The notes: generated by a model from the sequence alone, not told the origin. A DNA stretch of 15,502 nt from Treponema sp. UBA1798 (GCA_002319875.1 DCFS01000263.1:1-15502), one strand, 5' to 3'. Numbered from the stretch's first letter, positions 7,471 to 15,342 are shown. A program made the numbers and translations.

Positions 7471-7528
7471 CAGCAAAAAGACAAATGAATGCCGGAAATA
7501 CATCCATGAAAGTTTAAGGGAGAATAAT

Positions 7529-8710
7529 ATGGCTGGTACATTTAATATCAAAAATGCGCTTAAGAAAAATACCATGTTTATAGCGCTGATTATAGTAATG
7601 CTGCTGTTTCAGGCGCTTATTGTTGCAGGAGATAAAGGATCACTCTTTGCTCCTGCTAATATTTCCAACCTGATCAGCCAGAATGCATATGTCGTAATTC
7701 TTGCCTCCGGTATGCTCCTTTGTATACTTACCGGAGGTAATATCGATCTTTCTGTAGGTTCTATTGTTGCTCTTGTCGGTGCAGTTGCCGGAACTCTGAT
7801 TGTAAGCATGAAATTTAATATATACATTTCGATGCTTGTATGCCTGATACTCGGGCTTGCTATCGGTGCCTGGCAGGGGTTCTGGATAGCCTATGTGCGC
7901 ATACCGCCGTTTATAGTGACACTTGCCGGTATGCTGTTATGGCGTGGTGTTGCGCTGCTTATTCTGAACGGACTGACCATTTCGCCGTTCCCCGATAATT
8001 ATCTCAGATATTTTACCAGTTTTTTGCCTGCAACAGATGACGGAACCGTTATTTTCAGTGTAACGATGGCAGCCGGTATTGTTTCCTGTGCGGTATTTGT
8101 CATAAGCCAGATAATCGACCGTATCAACAAAAAACGCAAGGGATATGATACGGAACTCTTTGCGGTAATGATTGCACGTCTTACCGTAATATGCATTATA
8201 GTTCTGCTGGTATCTGCTTTGCTCGGGCAGCACAAAGGTATTCCTGTCGTACTGATATTGCTTGCAGTTATCGTTTTTGCATACAGTTATTTTACCCTGA
8301 AAACAGTTCCCGGGCGTCATCTGTATGCACTCGGAGGTAACGAAAAAGCAACACGTCTTTCCGGCATAAATACGAACAGGGTGATGTTTTTTGCATATGC
8401 CAATATGGGATTTCTGTCCGCTGTGGCAGCCCTTGTCTGTGTTGCACGTTTTAATTCCGCATCCCCATCGGCCGGCACCAACTATGAAATGGATGCAATC
8501 GGCTCATGCTTTATCGGCGGGGCTTCCGCATACGGCGGGACCGGTACGGTAGGCGGAGCCATTATCGGAGCTATTTTTATGGGTGTCCTTAATAACGGCA
8601 TGTCGATTCTCGGTATCGACGCTAACTGGCAGAAGGCGGTAAAAGGCCTCGTTCTGCTGAGTGCGGTAGTTTTTGATGTCATTTCAAAAAAGCGTACAAA
8701 GACCAGTTAG
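7529..8710 (+). CDS. gguB: Multiple-monosaccharide ABC importer permease
   Basis: Inner-membrane permease of the CUT2 family (BPD_transp_2), forming the channel served by the GguA-type ATPase. The ATG at 7529 is preferred over the in-frame ATG at 7445 because AAGGGAG lies just upstream, the longer form overlaps gguA, and its extra N-terminus is hydrophilic and atypical. The protein is then 394 aa. Several hydrophobic segments are visible, starting with FIALIIVMLLFQALIV. The family motif GGNIDLSVGS follows the second to third segment. A central charged region (DRINKKRKGYD) separates extra membrane segments that make GguB/XylH-type permeases longer than RbsC. The C-terminal region has GGASAYGGTGTVGGA and ends in a basic tail. 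It starts 58 bases after gguA and is followed by a 3' region with a strong terminator. Confidence 0.9.
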   Translation: MAGTFNIKNALKKNTMFIALIIVMLLFQALIVAGDKGSLFAPANISNLISQNAYVVILASGMLLCILTGGNIDLSVGSIVALVGAVAGTLIVSMKFNIYISMLVCLILGLAIGAWQGFWIAYVRIPPFIVTLAGMLLWRGVALLILNGLTISPFPDNYLRYFTSFLPATDDGTVIFSVTMAAGIVSCAVFVISQIIDRINKKRKGYDTELFAVMIARLTVICIIVLLVSALLGQHKGIPVVLILLAVIVFAYSYFTLKTVPGRHLYALGGNEKATRLSGINTNRVMFFAYANMGFLSAVAALVCVARFNSASPSAGTNYEMDAIGSCFIGGASAYGGTGTVGGAIIGAIFMGVLNNGMSILGIDANWQKAVKGLVLLSAVVFDVISKKRTKTS

Positions 8711-8782
8711 AAACAGACTGATTGACCGGAACAGGAGTCCGTCATCTATGCAGATCCGGATATTCAGTCAGTATCGGGGCCA

Positions 8783-8809
8783 CTTTAAAAAGTATGTTAC
8801 TTTTGAAAG
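8783..8809 (+). other. AT-rich hairpin in the 3' region of gguB
   Basis: CTTT (8783-8786) and AAAAGTA (8788-8794) pair with TACTTTT (8798-8804) and AAAG (8806-8809): 11 pairs, one mismatch, a 3-base loop. It lies 72 bases after the gguB stop and about 60 bases before the main terminator. No T-tract follows. Possibly a 3' UTR structure; the role is unknown. Confidence 0.45.
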
Positions 8810-8867
8810 CGGCTTATTACATTGGGTTTTAGCAGGAAAATCCTCCTTGAAATAAAACCTGCCTTCT

Positions 8868-8903
8868 GGCTCCGGGTATGCAGTACCCGGAGCCTTCTTT
8901 TTT
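8868..8903 (+). terminator. Strong intrinsic terminator of the chvE-gguA-gguB unit
   Basis: GGCTCCGGGTA (8868-8878) is perfectly complementary to TACCCGGAGCC (8884-8894) around a 5-base loop, followed by a T-rich run TTCTTTTTT (8895-8903). This is the clearest terminator in the window and separates the ChvE-type transport unit from the rhamnose operon. Confidence 0.92.
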
Positions 8904-9025
8904 CTGAATCTGTAATCAGCTTTCATGACGTAATCGTGCTAGAGGTTGATTTTTCCGTTATGGCAGCCATTTTCCAGTATGGTATCCTGTACCCGTACAA
9001 ACAGATTTGATGGGAGCAGATTTAT

Positions 9026-10282
9026 ATGCAGAACAAAGACATGTATAAAACGGCACGGGAACAGTATGCTGAGATCGGAGTAGATACGGAAAAAGCGGTT
9101 TCTTCGTTACAGCGGATACCGCTTTCCCTTCACTGCTGGCAGGGCGACGACGTCGGCGGTTTTGAAAAAGCAGGGGCAACGCTTGACGGAGGCGGCATAC
9201 AGGTAACCGGTAACTATCCGGGAAAAGCCAGATCAATAGCGGAGTTACGGCAGGATATCGAAAAAGTCCTGTCATTTACACCGGGAAATTACCGTCTGAA
9301 CCTGCATGCCAGTTATGCTGATTTTTCAGATACCAAACCTGTTGACCGCGACAGACTGGAACCGGAACACTTCAAAAGCTGGATTTCCTGGGCAAAAGGA
9401 ATCAGGCTGCCGCTTGATTTCAATGCGACGCTTTTTTCTCACCCGAAAGCGGAAGGCCTGACACTCGCTTCGAAGGATAAAGGAATACGCGATTTCTGGA
9501 TTGAACATACGAAACGTTGCCGTGATATCGGCGCATATTTCGGAAAAGAGCAGGGAAGTGCCTGTATTCATAACATCTGGATTGCAGACGGTATGAAGGA
9601 TCTTCCTGCCGACAGACAGGGATACCGGGAGATTCTTGCAGACTCTCTCGATGAAATTCTTAAAAAGAAGATATCCGCTGAATATTTAAAAGACGCTGTC
9701 GAGTCAAAAGTATTCGGAATCGGTTCGGAAAGTTATGTCGTCGGTTCACACGAGTTTTATATGGGGTATGCAACCAGCCGGAAATGTCTGCTGACGATCG
9801 ATATGGGGCATTTCCATCCTACGGAGAATGTTGCTGATAAACTTTCCGCAGTGATGATGTTTGTTCCCGAAATCCTGCTGCACCTTTCCCGCGGCGTACG
9901 CTGGGACTCTGATCATGTCGTAATTTTCAATGATGACATGAGAATGATGGCGGAAGAAATAATCCGCACGGGTAAAACCGATAAAATCCATATCGGAACC
10001 GATTACTTTGATGGTTCCATAAACCGGATAGGTGCATGGGTCCTCGGTTCCCGTGCTACGGAAAAGTCTCTGCTGTATGCGCTCCTTGAACCTCAGGACC
10101 GTCTGATTGCGTATGAGAACAGCGGCAATTATTTTGCCCGGCTGGCATTAAACGAACAGCTCAAGACAATGCCGTTCGGTACGGTATGGGAGCATTACTG
10201 TCAGATGTGCAATGTGCCGTCTGATGCGGAAATTATTCAGTCTGTTATGGAGTATGAAAAGAGTGTGACGTCAAAACGGTAA
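9026..10282 (+). CDS. rhaA: L-rhamnose isomerase
   Basis: Cytoplasmic metal-dependent isomerase converting L-rhamnose to L-rhamnulose, the first catabolic step. The 418-aa length matches the E. coli enzyme (419 aa). Conserved blocks include SLHCWQGDDVGGFE near the N-terminus, RLNLHASYAD, DFNATLFSHPKA, DAVESKVFGIGSESYVVGS, TIDMGHFHPTE and SRGVRWDSDHV. By comparison with E. coli RhaA as remembered, the metal ligands are all present: Glu226, Asp259, His286, Asp294, Asp296 and Asp326, at a constant offset of 8 from E. coli numbering. The ATG at 9026 has GGGAG upstream. The gene leads the rhamnose operon, and the next coding region begins at or just after its stop. The order isomerase, ABC importer, mutarotase fits catabolism of imported rhamnose. 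Rhamnulokinase and the aldolase are not in the window. Confidence 0.97.
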   Translation: MQNKDMYKTAREQYAEIGVDTEKAVSSLQRIPLSLHCWQGDDVGGFEKAGATLDGGGIQVTGNYPGKARSIAELRQDIEKVLSFTPGNYRLNLHASYADFSDTKPVDRDRLEPEHFKSWISWAKGIRLPLDFNATLFSHPKAEGLTLASKDKGIRDFWIEHTKRCRDIGAYFGKEQGSACIHNIWIADGMKDLPADRQGYREILADSLDEILKKKISAEYLKDAVESKVFGIGSESYVVGSHEFYMGYATSRKCLLTIDMGHFHPTENVADKLSAVMMFVPEILLHLSRGVRWDSDHVVIFNDDMRMMAEEIIRTGKTDKIHIGTDYFDGSINRIGAWVLGSRATEKSLLYALLEPQDRLIAYENSGNYFARLALNEQLKTMPFGTVWEHYCQMCNVPSDAEIIQSVMEYEKSVTSKR

Positions 10283-10305
10283 TGTTTCACAGCAAGGAGG
10301 AAGTT

Positions 10306-11814
10306 GTGGATCACGAATATATTCTTGAATTACGAAATATAACAAAAACATTTCCCGGAGTCAGGGCTCTTGACAATGTAAACTTTACCCTGAAAAAAGG
10401 TGAGATACATGCACTGCTGGGGGAAAATGGAGCCGGTAAATCCACATTTATTAAAGTCATTACAGGTGTTCATCATGCGGATTCCGGTGCGATGTATCTT
10501 GATGGTAACGAAGTGCATTTTAGGACACCTGTTGATGCCCAGAAAGCCGGGATAGCAGCCATTTACCAGCATGTCACCTGTTATCCTGATCTGTCTGTTG
10601 CTGAAAACATGTTTATCGGACATGAGCTTCTGAAATCCCGGATAAAACGGCTCGACTGGAAACGTATGTACGCGGAAGCTGATCAGTGGCTCAGTAAAAT
10701 GCATGCGAACTTCAATTCAAAGGCAGAAATGGGGACGCTGTCGGTAGCTCAGCAGCAGCTTGTTGAAATAGCCAAAGCTCTTTCGATGAATGCACGGATT
10801 ATTATCATGGATGAACCGACAGCAGCTTTAACCCGCCATGAAAGCGAAGAATTATATGAAATTACGGAAAAACTCCGTGATACCGGACATTCCGTGATTT
10901 TTATTTCACACCGCATGGAGGATATGGAGCGGCTTGCAAACCGGGTAACTGTTTTCCGTGACGCGAAATATATAAACTGCTGGGATGTGAAGGATGTGAC
11001 CCGGTCAGACCTTATCAAGGCGATGGTCGGACGCGAAATTACGCAGATGTTTCCTAAAAAGAAAGTGCCGGTTGGAGATGCGGTACTTGAAGTTTCCCAT
11101 CTTAGCCGTACGGGGTATTTTAAGGACGTGTCATTTTGTGTCCATAAAGGGGAAATACTGGCGCTTACCGGACTGGTTGGAGCCGGTAGAACCGAAGTGT
11201 GTGAAGCTATTTACGGCGTAACGCAATTCGATGAAGGATCGGTTAAACTTAATGGCAGGGAGGTTCACTTCTGTCATCCTTCTGAAGCTATCGCGGCGGG
11301 TTTCGCGCTCCTGCCTGAGGACCGCCAGAAAGAAGGTCTGGTGCTGCAATGGGAATTGTCAAAGAATATTACGTTGCCATCGCTTGACATTATTAAAAAG
11401 CACGGTTTTTTAGATGTAAAAAAAGAGAACAGTATTGCCGGCCGTTTGTGTTCCGAACTGACCGTAAAAACTCCAAGTATATTTGAATCGGCAGCTTCTC
11501 TTTCCGGCGGTAACCAGCAGAAAGTTGTTGTCGCAAAACTTCTGACGAAACCGGTACATATTGTTGTTCTTGATGAGCCGACAAAGGGTGTCGATGTCGG
11601 TGCAAAAACGGCTATTTATGAAATTATGGGGAATCTTGCCGCAAAAGGATATGCGATTATCCTCATTTCTTCTGAAATGCCTGAGGTTCTCGGTATCAGT
11701 GACCGCATTATAGTTATGAAAGACGGCAGAGTGACAGGCGAATTGATAACGGCTGATACGAACCAGAATGAGATACTTGATGCTGCAATGGTGAAGGAGA
11801 CGGTAAAAAGATGA
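10306..11814 (+). CDS. rhaT: Rhamnose ABC importer, tandem ATP-binding protein
   Basis: Cytoplasmic ATPase of the CUT2 rhamnose importer; the name follows rhizobial RhaSTPQ, not the E. coli symporter RhaT. NBD1 has Walker A GENGAGKST with Lys45, a divergent signature LSVAQQQ, Walker B IIIMDEPTAA near 165-174 and the H-loop FISHRMED. NBD2 has a degenerate Walker A (GLVGAGRTE), a normal signature LSGGNQQK from residue 399 and Walker B VVLDEPTKG. The start chosen is GTG at 10306, because AAGGAGG lies exactly 5 bases before it and translation then starts MDHEYILELRN. The alternative ATG at 10282 overlaps the rhaA stop (TAATG) and would add 8 residues over the ribosome binding site. Length from GTG is 502 aa. 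The stop overlaps the rhaP start. Rhamnose specificity is inferred from rhaA, rhaS and rhaM in the same operon. Confidence 0.9.
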   Translation: MDHEYILELRNITKTFPGVRALDNVNFTLKKGEIHALLGENGAGKSTFIKVITGVHHADSGAMYLDGNEVHFRTPVDAQKAGIAAIYQHVTCYPDLSVAENMFIGHELLKSRIKRLDWKRMYAEADQWLSKMHANFNSKAEMGTLSVAQQQLVEIAKALSMNARIIIMDEPTAALTRHESEELYEITEKLRDTGHSVIFISHRMEDMERLANRVTVFRDAKYINCWDVKDVTRSDLIKAMVGREITQMFPKKKVPVGDAVLEVSHLSRTGYFKDVSFCVHKGEILALTGLVGAGRTEVCEAIYGVTQFDEGSVKLNGREVHFCHPSEAIAAGFALLPEDRQKEGLVLQWELSKNITLPSLDIIKKHGFLDVKKENSIAGRLCSELTVKTPSIFESAASLSGGNQQKVVVAKLLTKPVHIVVLDEPTKGVDVGAKTAIYEIMGNLAAKGYAIILISSEMPEVLGISDRIIVMKDGRVTGELITADTNQNEILDAAMVKETVKR

Positions 11815-12797
11815 AATCAAAAAAATTGTTTTCCGGCAGTTTCCGTGAAATCGGTCTCATACTTTTTATAGCTGTTATCGGTATTCTGGTACAGATACGT
11901 AATCCTACATTCTTTACGCTGATTAATCTTACTAATATTGCCGTTAATACTGCCATACTGAGTATCCTCTCTGTCGGAATGATGATGGTCCTTCTGACTG
12001 GCGGTATTGATCTTTCGATCGGTGCTGCGATTGCCCTTTCCGGCATGTGTGCGGCGCTGACATTACAGTATTATCCCGGTATCCCTGTTTTTTTTGCCAT
12101 CGTTGAAGGAATGCTGATTGGCGGAATCGGCGGGGCACTGCTCGGTATACTTGTTGCCCGCTTTAATGTTCTGGCTATTATTGCTTCGCTCGGTATGATG
12201 AATGTCCTTCGCGGTATGACATACATTGTGTCCGGCAGCAGATGGGTCAGTGCCTACCAGATGCCTGATGGTTTCAAGAATTTTGCTACGGGAAAATTCC
12301 TCGGAATAAACAATCTTGTTATGATAGCAATTGTGGTTTATATACTGTTTTATTTGTTTATAAATCATTCCAGGGTCGGGCGCTGGATTTATGCAGTCGG
12401 CTCAAATCCTTCTGCAGCAGAAATATCAGGTATTCCGAAACGCCGTACTGTTTTACTGGTATATATAGTGATGGGTGTCCTTTCCGGTCTTGCCGGTGTC
12501 CTGTGGGTTGCAAAATATGCTTCTGCGCAGGGGGATACTGCATCTGGGTATGAAATGAGTGTCATAGCCGCCTGTGTACTTGGAGGTGTCAGTTGTACGG
12601 GCGGACGGGGAAAAGTGAGCGGCCTTATAATCGGTTGTCTGCTTTTCGGTATACTGAATAATGCACTTCCCCTGATCAATGTATCACCTTTCTGGCAGAA
12701 GGCAATACAGGGTGCGGTTATACTTGCTGCCATTCTTTCTAATGTGCTTGTGAAACGCCGGTCAGATCGTGCTGCGCTTTATGCACGTGAAATATAG
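11811..12797 (+). CDS. rhaP: Rhamnose ABC importer permease 1
   Basis: Inner-membrane permease of the BPD_transp_2 (CUT2) family, 328 aa, normal length. Hydrophobic segments begin with IGLILFIAVIGILVQI. The conserved motif TGGIDLSIGAAIALSG occurs near residue 65, the cytoplasmic-loop region VGRWIYAVGSNPSAAEISGI near 185-205, and GGVSCTGGRGKVSG in the C-terminal third. The ATG at 11811 overlaps the rhaT stop by the ATGA arrangement, with AAGGAG upstream inside rhaT, indicating translational coupling. It probably pairs with the next gene product to form a heterodimeric channel, as in rhizobial RhaP/RhaQ. The assignment of P versus Q is by gene order and is less certain than the family. Confidence 0.85.
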   Translation: MKSKKLFSGSFREIGLILFIAVIGILVQIRNPTFFTLINLTNIAVNTAILSILSVGMMMVLLTGGIDLSIGAAIALSGMCAALTLQYYPGIPVFFAIVEGMLIGGIGGALLGILVARFNVLAIIASLGMMNVLRGMTYIVSGSRWVSAYQMPDGFKNFATGKFLGINNLVMIAIVVYILFYLFINHSRVGRWIYAVGSNPSAAEISGIPKRRTVLLVYIVMGVLSGLAGVLWVAKYASAQGDTASGYEMSVIAACVLGGVSCTGGRGKVSGLIIGCLLFGILNNALPLINVSPFWQKAIQGAVILAAILSNVLVKRRSDRAALYAREI

Positions 12798-12806
12798 GAG
12801 TCTGCT

Positions 12807-13808
12807 ATGGAAACTTCAAGAATTGCTACAGAAAAGAACTGGAATGCAAAAAGTTTCTTTCTGCAGTGGGAATGGCTGCTGATAATCCTGCTGCTGCTTA
12901 TTCACGGTGTCAACAGCCTTGTTTCACCGTATTATTTTTCGCTTGATACATTTCTGAGTACTCCGATGACTTTTCTTGATAAGGCATTTATCGTATTTCC
13001 CATGATGTTTGTCCTTATTTCCGGAAATGGTAATATCGATATTTCCGTTGCTTCTACGGTTGCGCTTTCGTCGGTTATAATGGGTGTTTCATATAACCAT
13101 GGACTGCCGATGGGTGCTGCTCTGGTATTGTGTCTCTGTGTAGCAACCGTCTGTGGCCTTATTAATGGAATACTTCTGGCCGTCTTTCCGGAACTCCCGG
13201 CGATGATTGTGACACTTTCTACAATGACATTGTACCGTGGTATTGCATATATTATTCTGGAAGATAAGGCTGCCGGTAAATTTCCTGCCTGGTTCAGCTA
13301 TTTCGGCTGGGGATATATCGGGCCGGTTCCTTTTATTCTTGTCATGTTTATTCTGGCTGCAGTGACTTACGGAATACTATTGCATAGAACTCCTTTCGGC
13401 CGTTCTCTTTATGCGATGGGTAATAACCGGAAGGCAAGCCTTTATTCAGGTATCCGTATAAACCGTATTACCGTTATTATCTATATGCTTGCAGGTTTTA
13501 TGTCGGGTATAACCGCTATCTTTCTTACGTCCCGGATGGGAAATACCCGCCCGAATATTGCAAACAATTATGAACTTGATGTTATAGCTATGGCTGTCCT
13601 TGGAGGTGTAAGTACAGCCGGGGGGAAAGGCCGTATACTTGGACCTGTTATTTCCATCTTTATTATAGGATATCTCCAGTATGGTCTGGGTCTTATAAAC
13701 CAGTCAGCACAGGTTGTCATGATCATTCTCGGAATTCTGCTTATTGCATCAATTCTGGTACAGGGATTTGATCTGGATAAAAAACAGGGTATGGTTCATG
13801 AGAAATAG
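12807..13808 (+). CDS. rhaQ: Rhamnose ABC importer permease 2
   Basis: Second inner-membrane CUT2 permease, 333 aa. It has a hydrophilic N-terminus of about 20 residues, a first membrane segment WLLIILLLLIHGVNSLV, the family motif GNGNIDISVASTVALSS (slightly diverged from the GGxIDLSVG form), the cytoplasmic loop FGRSLYAMGNNRKASLYSGI and GGVSTAGGKGRILGP. The ATG at 12807 is preceded by AGGAG, which overlaps the rhaP stop codon. The diverged motif shows that the two permeases are not a recent duplication. The heterodimer with RhaP is inferred from family knowledge. The C-terminus is charged (DLDKKQGMVHEK) and faces the cytoplasm. Confidence 0.85.
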   Translation: METSRIATEKNWNAKSFFLQWEWLLIILLLLIHGVNSLVSPYYFSLDTFLSTPMTFLDKAFIVFPMMFVLISGNGNIDISVASTVALSSVIMGVSYNHGLPMGAALVLCLCVATVCGLINGILLAVFPELPAMIVTLSTMTLYRGIAYIILEDKAAGKFPAWFSYFGWGYIGPVPFILVMFILAAVTYGILLHRTPFGRSLYAMGNNRKASLYSGIRINRITVIIYMLAGFMSGITAIFLTSRMGNTRPNIANNYELDVIAMAVLGGVSTAGGKGRILGPVISIFIIGYLQYGLGLINQSAQVVMIILGILLIASILVQGFDLDKKQGMVHEK

Positions 13809-13847
13809 AGAACGACTTCACTAGTTTCAAAATTAAAGGAGGAAACT

Positions 13848-14894
13848 ATGAAAAAATTGCTTGTAGCTGCTTTTGCAGGGGTATCGGTGCTGCTGACCGT
13901 GATACCGGTATGTGCGAATGGAACTCAGGATGCAGGGAAGACGTCAGGTGCCGTAAACAAGCGGGCTGCCATCGTATTCAAAAGTGCAGGTAACCCTTAT
14001 GGTGAAAAGATGCAGGAAGGTTTCAGCGCTGCACTGAAGGAACAGGGCTATGAAACCATTATCCGTACACCTGACCAGCCTACTGTAGAAGCCCAGATCC
14101 AGATTATCGAACAGCTTATTGCGCAGAAAGTTTCTTCTATCTGCGTATCAGCAAATGATTACGATGGATTACAGCCGATACTGACAAAGGCTTTGAAAGC
14201 AGGTATCAAAATTACTGCTGCTGATTCAAATGTCAATCCTGCAAGCCGTATGACGTTTATCAATCAGGCGGATCCTGAAAAAATCGGCCGTACACTGATT
14301 CAGGCTGCATATGATATGACCGGCGGAAAAGGCGATATTGCAATACTTTCTGCAACAAGCCAGGCGTCGAATCAGAATCTGTGGATTGAATGGATGACGA
14401 AAGAACTGAAAGGAAATGCCTCAAAATATGCAAATCTGAAGCTCGTAAAGATAGCATACGGCGATGATCTGCGCGATAAATCGGTTTCCGAAACGGAGGC
14501 GCTGCTTCTTTCCTTTCCGAATCTGAAATGCATTATTGCACCGACCACAGTCGGTATTGCAGCTGCTTCAAAGGTTGTTGCAGATAAAGGACTGACTGGT
14601 AAAGTATTCGTTACCGGATTGGGATTACCCTCTGAAATGGCGGAAGCCATTACCAAAGGGGTCTGCCCGTATATGTATCTGTGGAATCCGATCGATGTCG
14701 GTTACCTTGCCGGCTATGCTAACGTAGCGCTTACTGCCGGAAAAATTACAGGAAAAGAAGGCGATAAGTTTAAAGCGGGACGTCTCGGTGATTATACGGT
14801 TACAAAGTCAGCTGATGGGGGAACAGAAGTCCTGCTCGGGCCACCTTTTAAATTTGACAAAAGCAATATAGATCAATGGAAGACTGTCTATTAA
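13848..14894 (+). CDS. rhaS: Rhamnose-binding periplasmic protein of the ABC importer
   Basis: Periplasmic binding protein of the CUT2 class (Peripla_BP_4), which hands L-rhamnose to the RhaP/RhaQ channel; not the E. coli regulator RhaS. The 348-aa protein begins with a signal peptide (MKKLLVAAFAG...), predicted cleavage after Ala23 before Asn-Gly, the same style as ChvE in this window. A Cys at residue 22 makes a relaxed spirochaetal lipobox worth considering, but Val at -1 argues against it. Segments visible are FKSAGNPYGEKMQEGF, ICVSANDYDGLQPIL, ITAADSNVNPASR, IAPTTVGIAAASKVV and YLWNPIDVGYLAGY, the last typical of RhaS proteins as I recall them. AAAGGAGG lies 5 bases before the ATG. Unlike most CUT2 operons, the binding protein comes last among the transport genes. 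The gap after rhaQ is 39 bases with no terminator. Confidence 0.88.
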   Translation: MKKLLVAAFAGVSVLLTVIPVCANGTQDAGKTSGAVNKRAAIVFKSAGNPYGEKMQEGFSAALKEQGYETIIRTPDQPTVEAQIQIIEQLIAQKVSSICVSANDYDGLQPILTKALKAGIKITAADSNVNPASRMTFINQADPEKIGRTLIQAAYDMTGGKGDIAILSATSQASNQNLWIEWMTKELKGNASKYANLKLVKIAYGDDLRDKSVSETEALLLSFPNLKCIIAPTTVGIAAASKVVADKGLTGKVFVTGLGLPSEMAEAITKGVCPYMYLWNPIDVGYLAGYANVALTAGKITGKEGDKFKAGRLGDYTVTKSADGGTEVLLGPPFKFDKSNIDQWKTVY

Positions 14895-14912
14895 GCATGA
14901 GGCAATAATAAA

Positions 14913-14953
14913 TGGAGGCGGTCTTAAATGTACGACTTATGAAGCCGCTTCCA
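14913..14953 (+). other. Imperfect hairpin after rhaS
   Basis: TGGAGGCGGTCTT near 14913-14925 can pair with GAAGCCGCTTCCA (14941-14953), with two or three G-T pairs and one mismatch and a loop of about 15 bases. It lies 18 bases after the rhaS stop. No T-tract follows. Together with the next hairpin it probably stabilises the rhaS mRNA or reduces read-through into rhaM. Confidence 0.45.
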
Positions 14954-14959
14954 TATAAT
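14954..14959 (+). promoter_or_regulatory. Perfect TATAAT hexamer upstream of rhaM
   Basis: TATAAT lies 68 bases before the rhaM ATG, between the two hairpins. No good -35 lies 16-18 bases upstream (TACGAC at 17). It may be chance in an AT-rich gap, or a weak extra promoter for rhaM. Confidence 0.2.
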
Positions 14960-14963
14960 ATAA

Positions 14964-14999
14964 GGGAATCTCTAAAAACTTCAGTTTTTCGAGATTCCC
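14964..14999. repeat. 36-bp near-perfect palindromic hairpin between rhaS and rhaM
   Basis: GGGAATCTC (14964-14972) pairs with GAGATTCCC (14991-14999), and inside it AAAAACT (14974-14980) pairs with AGTTTTT (14983-14989), leaving one mismatch and a 2-base loop: 16 pairs. No T-tract follows on the plus strand, so it is not a classical terminator there. The compact symmetric form is typical of dispersed palindromic elements, but only one copy is in the window. Confidence 0.65.
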
Positions 15000-15027
15000 A
15001 TAAGTAATAACATTTCAGGAGAAAAAA

Positions 15028-15342
15028 ATGTTGCATGCAGCTTTTAAAATGAAACTCAAACCAGGCTGTGCGGCAGAATACAAACGCCGCCACGATGCTA
15101 TCTGGCCGGAACTGAAAAAAGCGATTTCGGCATCCGGTGTCTATGATTATTCCATCTTCCTGGATGAAGAAACACTTACCCTCTTTGCATACCAGAAGTT
15201 AAAACCGGGTAATAAAGCTGATACCCAGAAGGACTTGCCGATTGTGCGGAAATGGTGGGATATGATGGCTGATATAATGGAAGTAAATCCCGACAATTCT
15301 CCTGTCTGTATTGAATTGAAGCAGATGTTCCACATGGACTGA
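15028..15342 (+). CDS. rhaM: L-rhamnose mutarotase
   Basis: Small cytoplasmic enzyme of 104 aa (same length as E. coli RhaM) that interconverts the alpha and beta anomers of L-rhamnose, supplying the form used by the isomerase. Family hallmarks are all visible: the YKRRHDAIWPEL block with the catalytic His at residue 22, the YSIFLDEETLTLFAY strand region, the paired Trp76-Trp77 in VRKWWDMMADIM, and the C-terminal NPDNSPVCIELKQMFHMD. The ATG at 15028 has AGGAG 6 bases upstream. It follows rhaS after 133 bases containing two hairpins, so it may be read at a lower level than the transport genes. The assignment is strong both from motifs and from the rhaA-rhaSTPQ context. Confidence 0.95.
   Translation: MLHAAFKMKLKPGCAAEYKRRHDAIWPELKKAISASGVYDYSIFLDEETLTLFAYQKLKPGNKADTQKDLPIVRKWWDMMADIMEVNPDNSPVCIELKQMFHMD

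Larger units (their letters stand above)
8711..9025. other. 315-base intergenic region between the gguB and rhaA units
   Basis: This stretch holds no convincing gene. It contains an AT-rich hairpin at 8783-8809, a strong terminator at 8868-8903, and about 120 bases upstream of rhaA where the rhamnose promoter should lie. In that last part I see no good sigma70 pair; TTGATT at 8946-8951 has no matching -10. Small inverted repeats occur at 8960-8970 (ATGGC-A-GCCAT) and 8988-8999 (TGTAC-CC-GTACA). An activator-dependent promoter would fit. Confidence 0.6.

Noticed and set aside
8748..8855. 36-codon reading frame preceded by AGGAG after gguB
   Set aside because: The spacing from AGGAG to the ATG is long (11 bases), the peptide resembles no family I know, and the frame is continuous with an alternative frame of gguB. 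Not enough support for a gene.
8930..8951. A second, degenerate copy of the chvE operator (GTGCTAGAG) upstream of rhaA
   Set aside because: Only about 8 of 12 positions match and the right half-site is missing, so it is not evidence of shared control.
8822..9010. 62-codon plus-strand frame upstream of rhaA
   Set aside because: It runs straight through the strong terminator hairpin at 8868-8903 and has no ribosome binding site; a chance frame.
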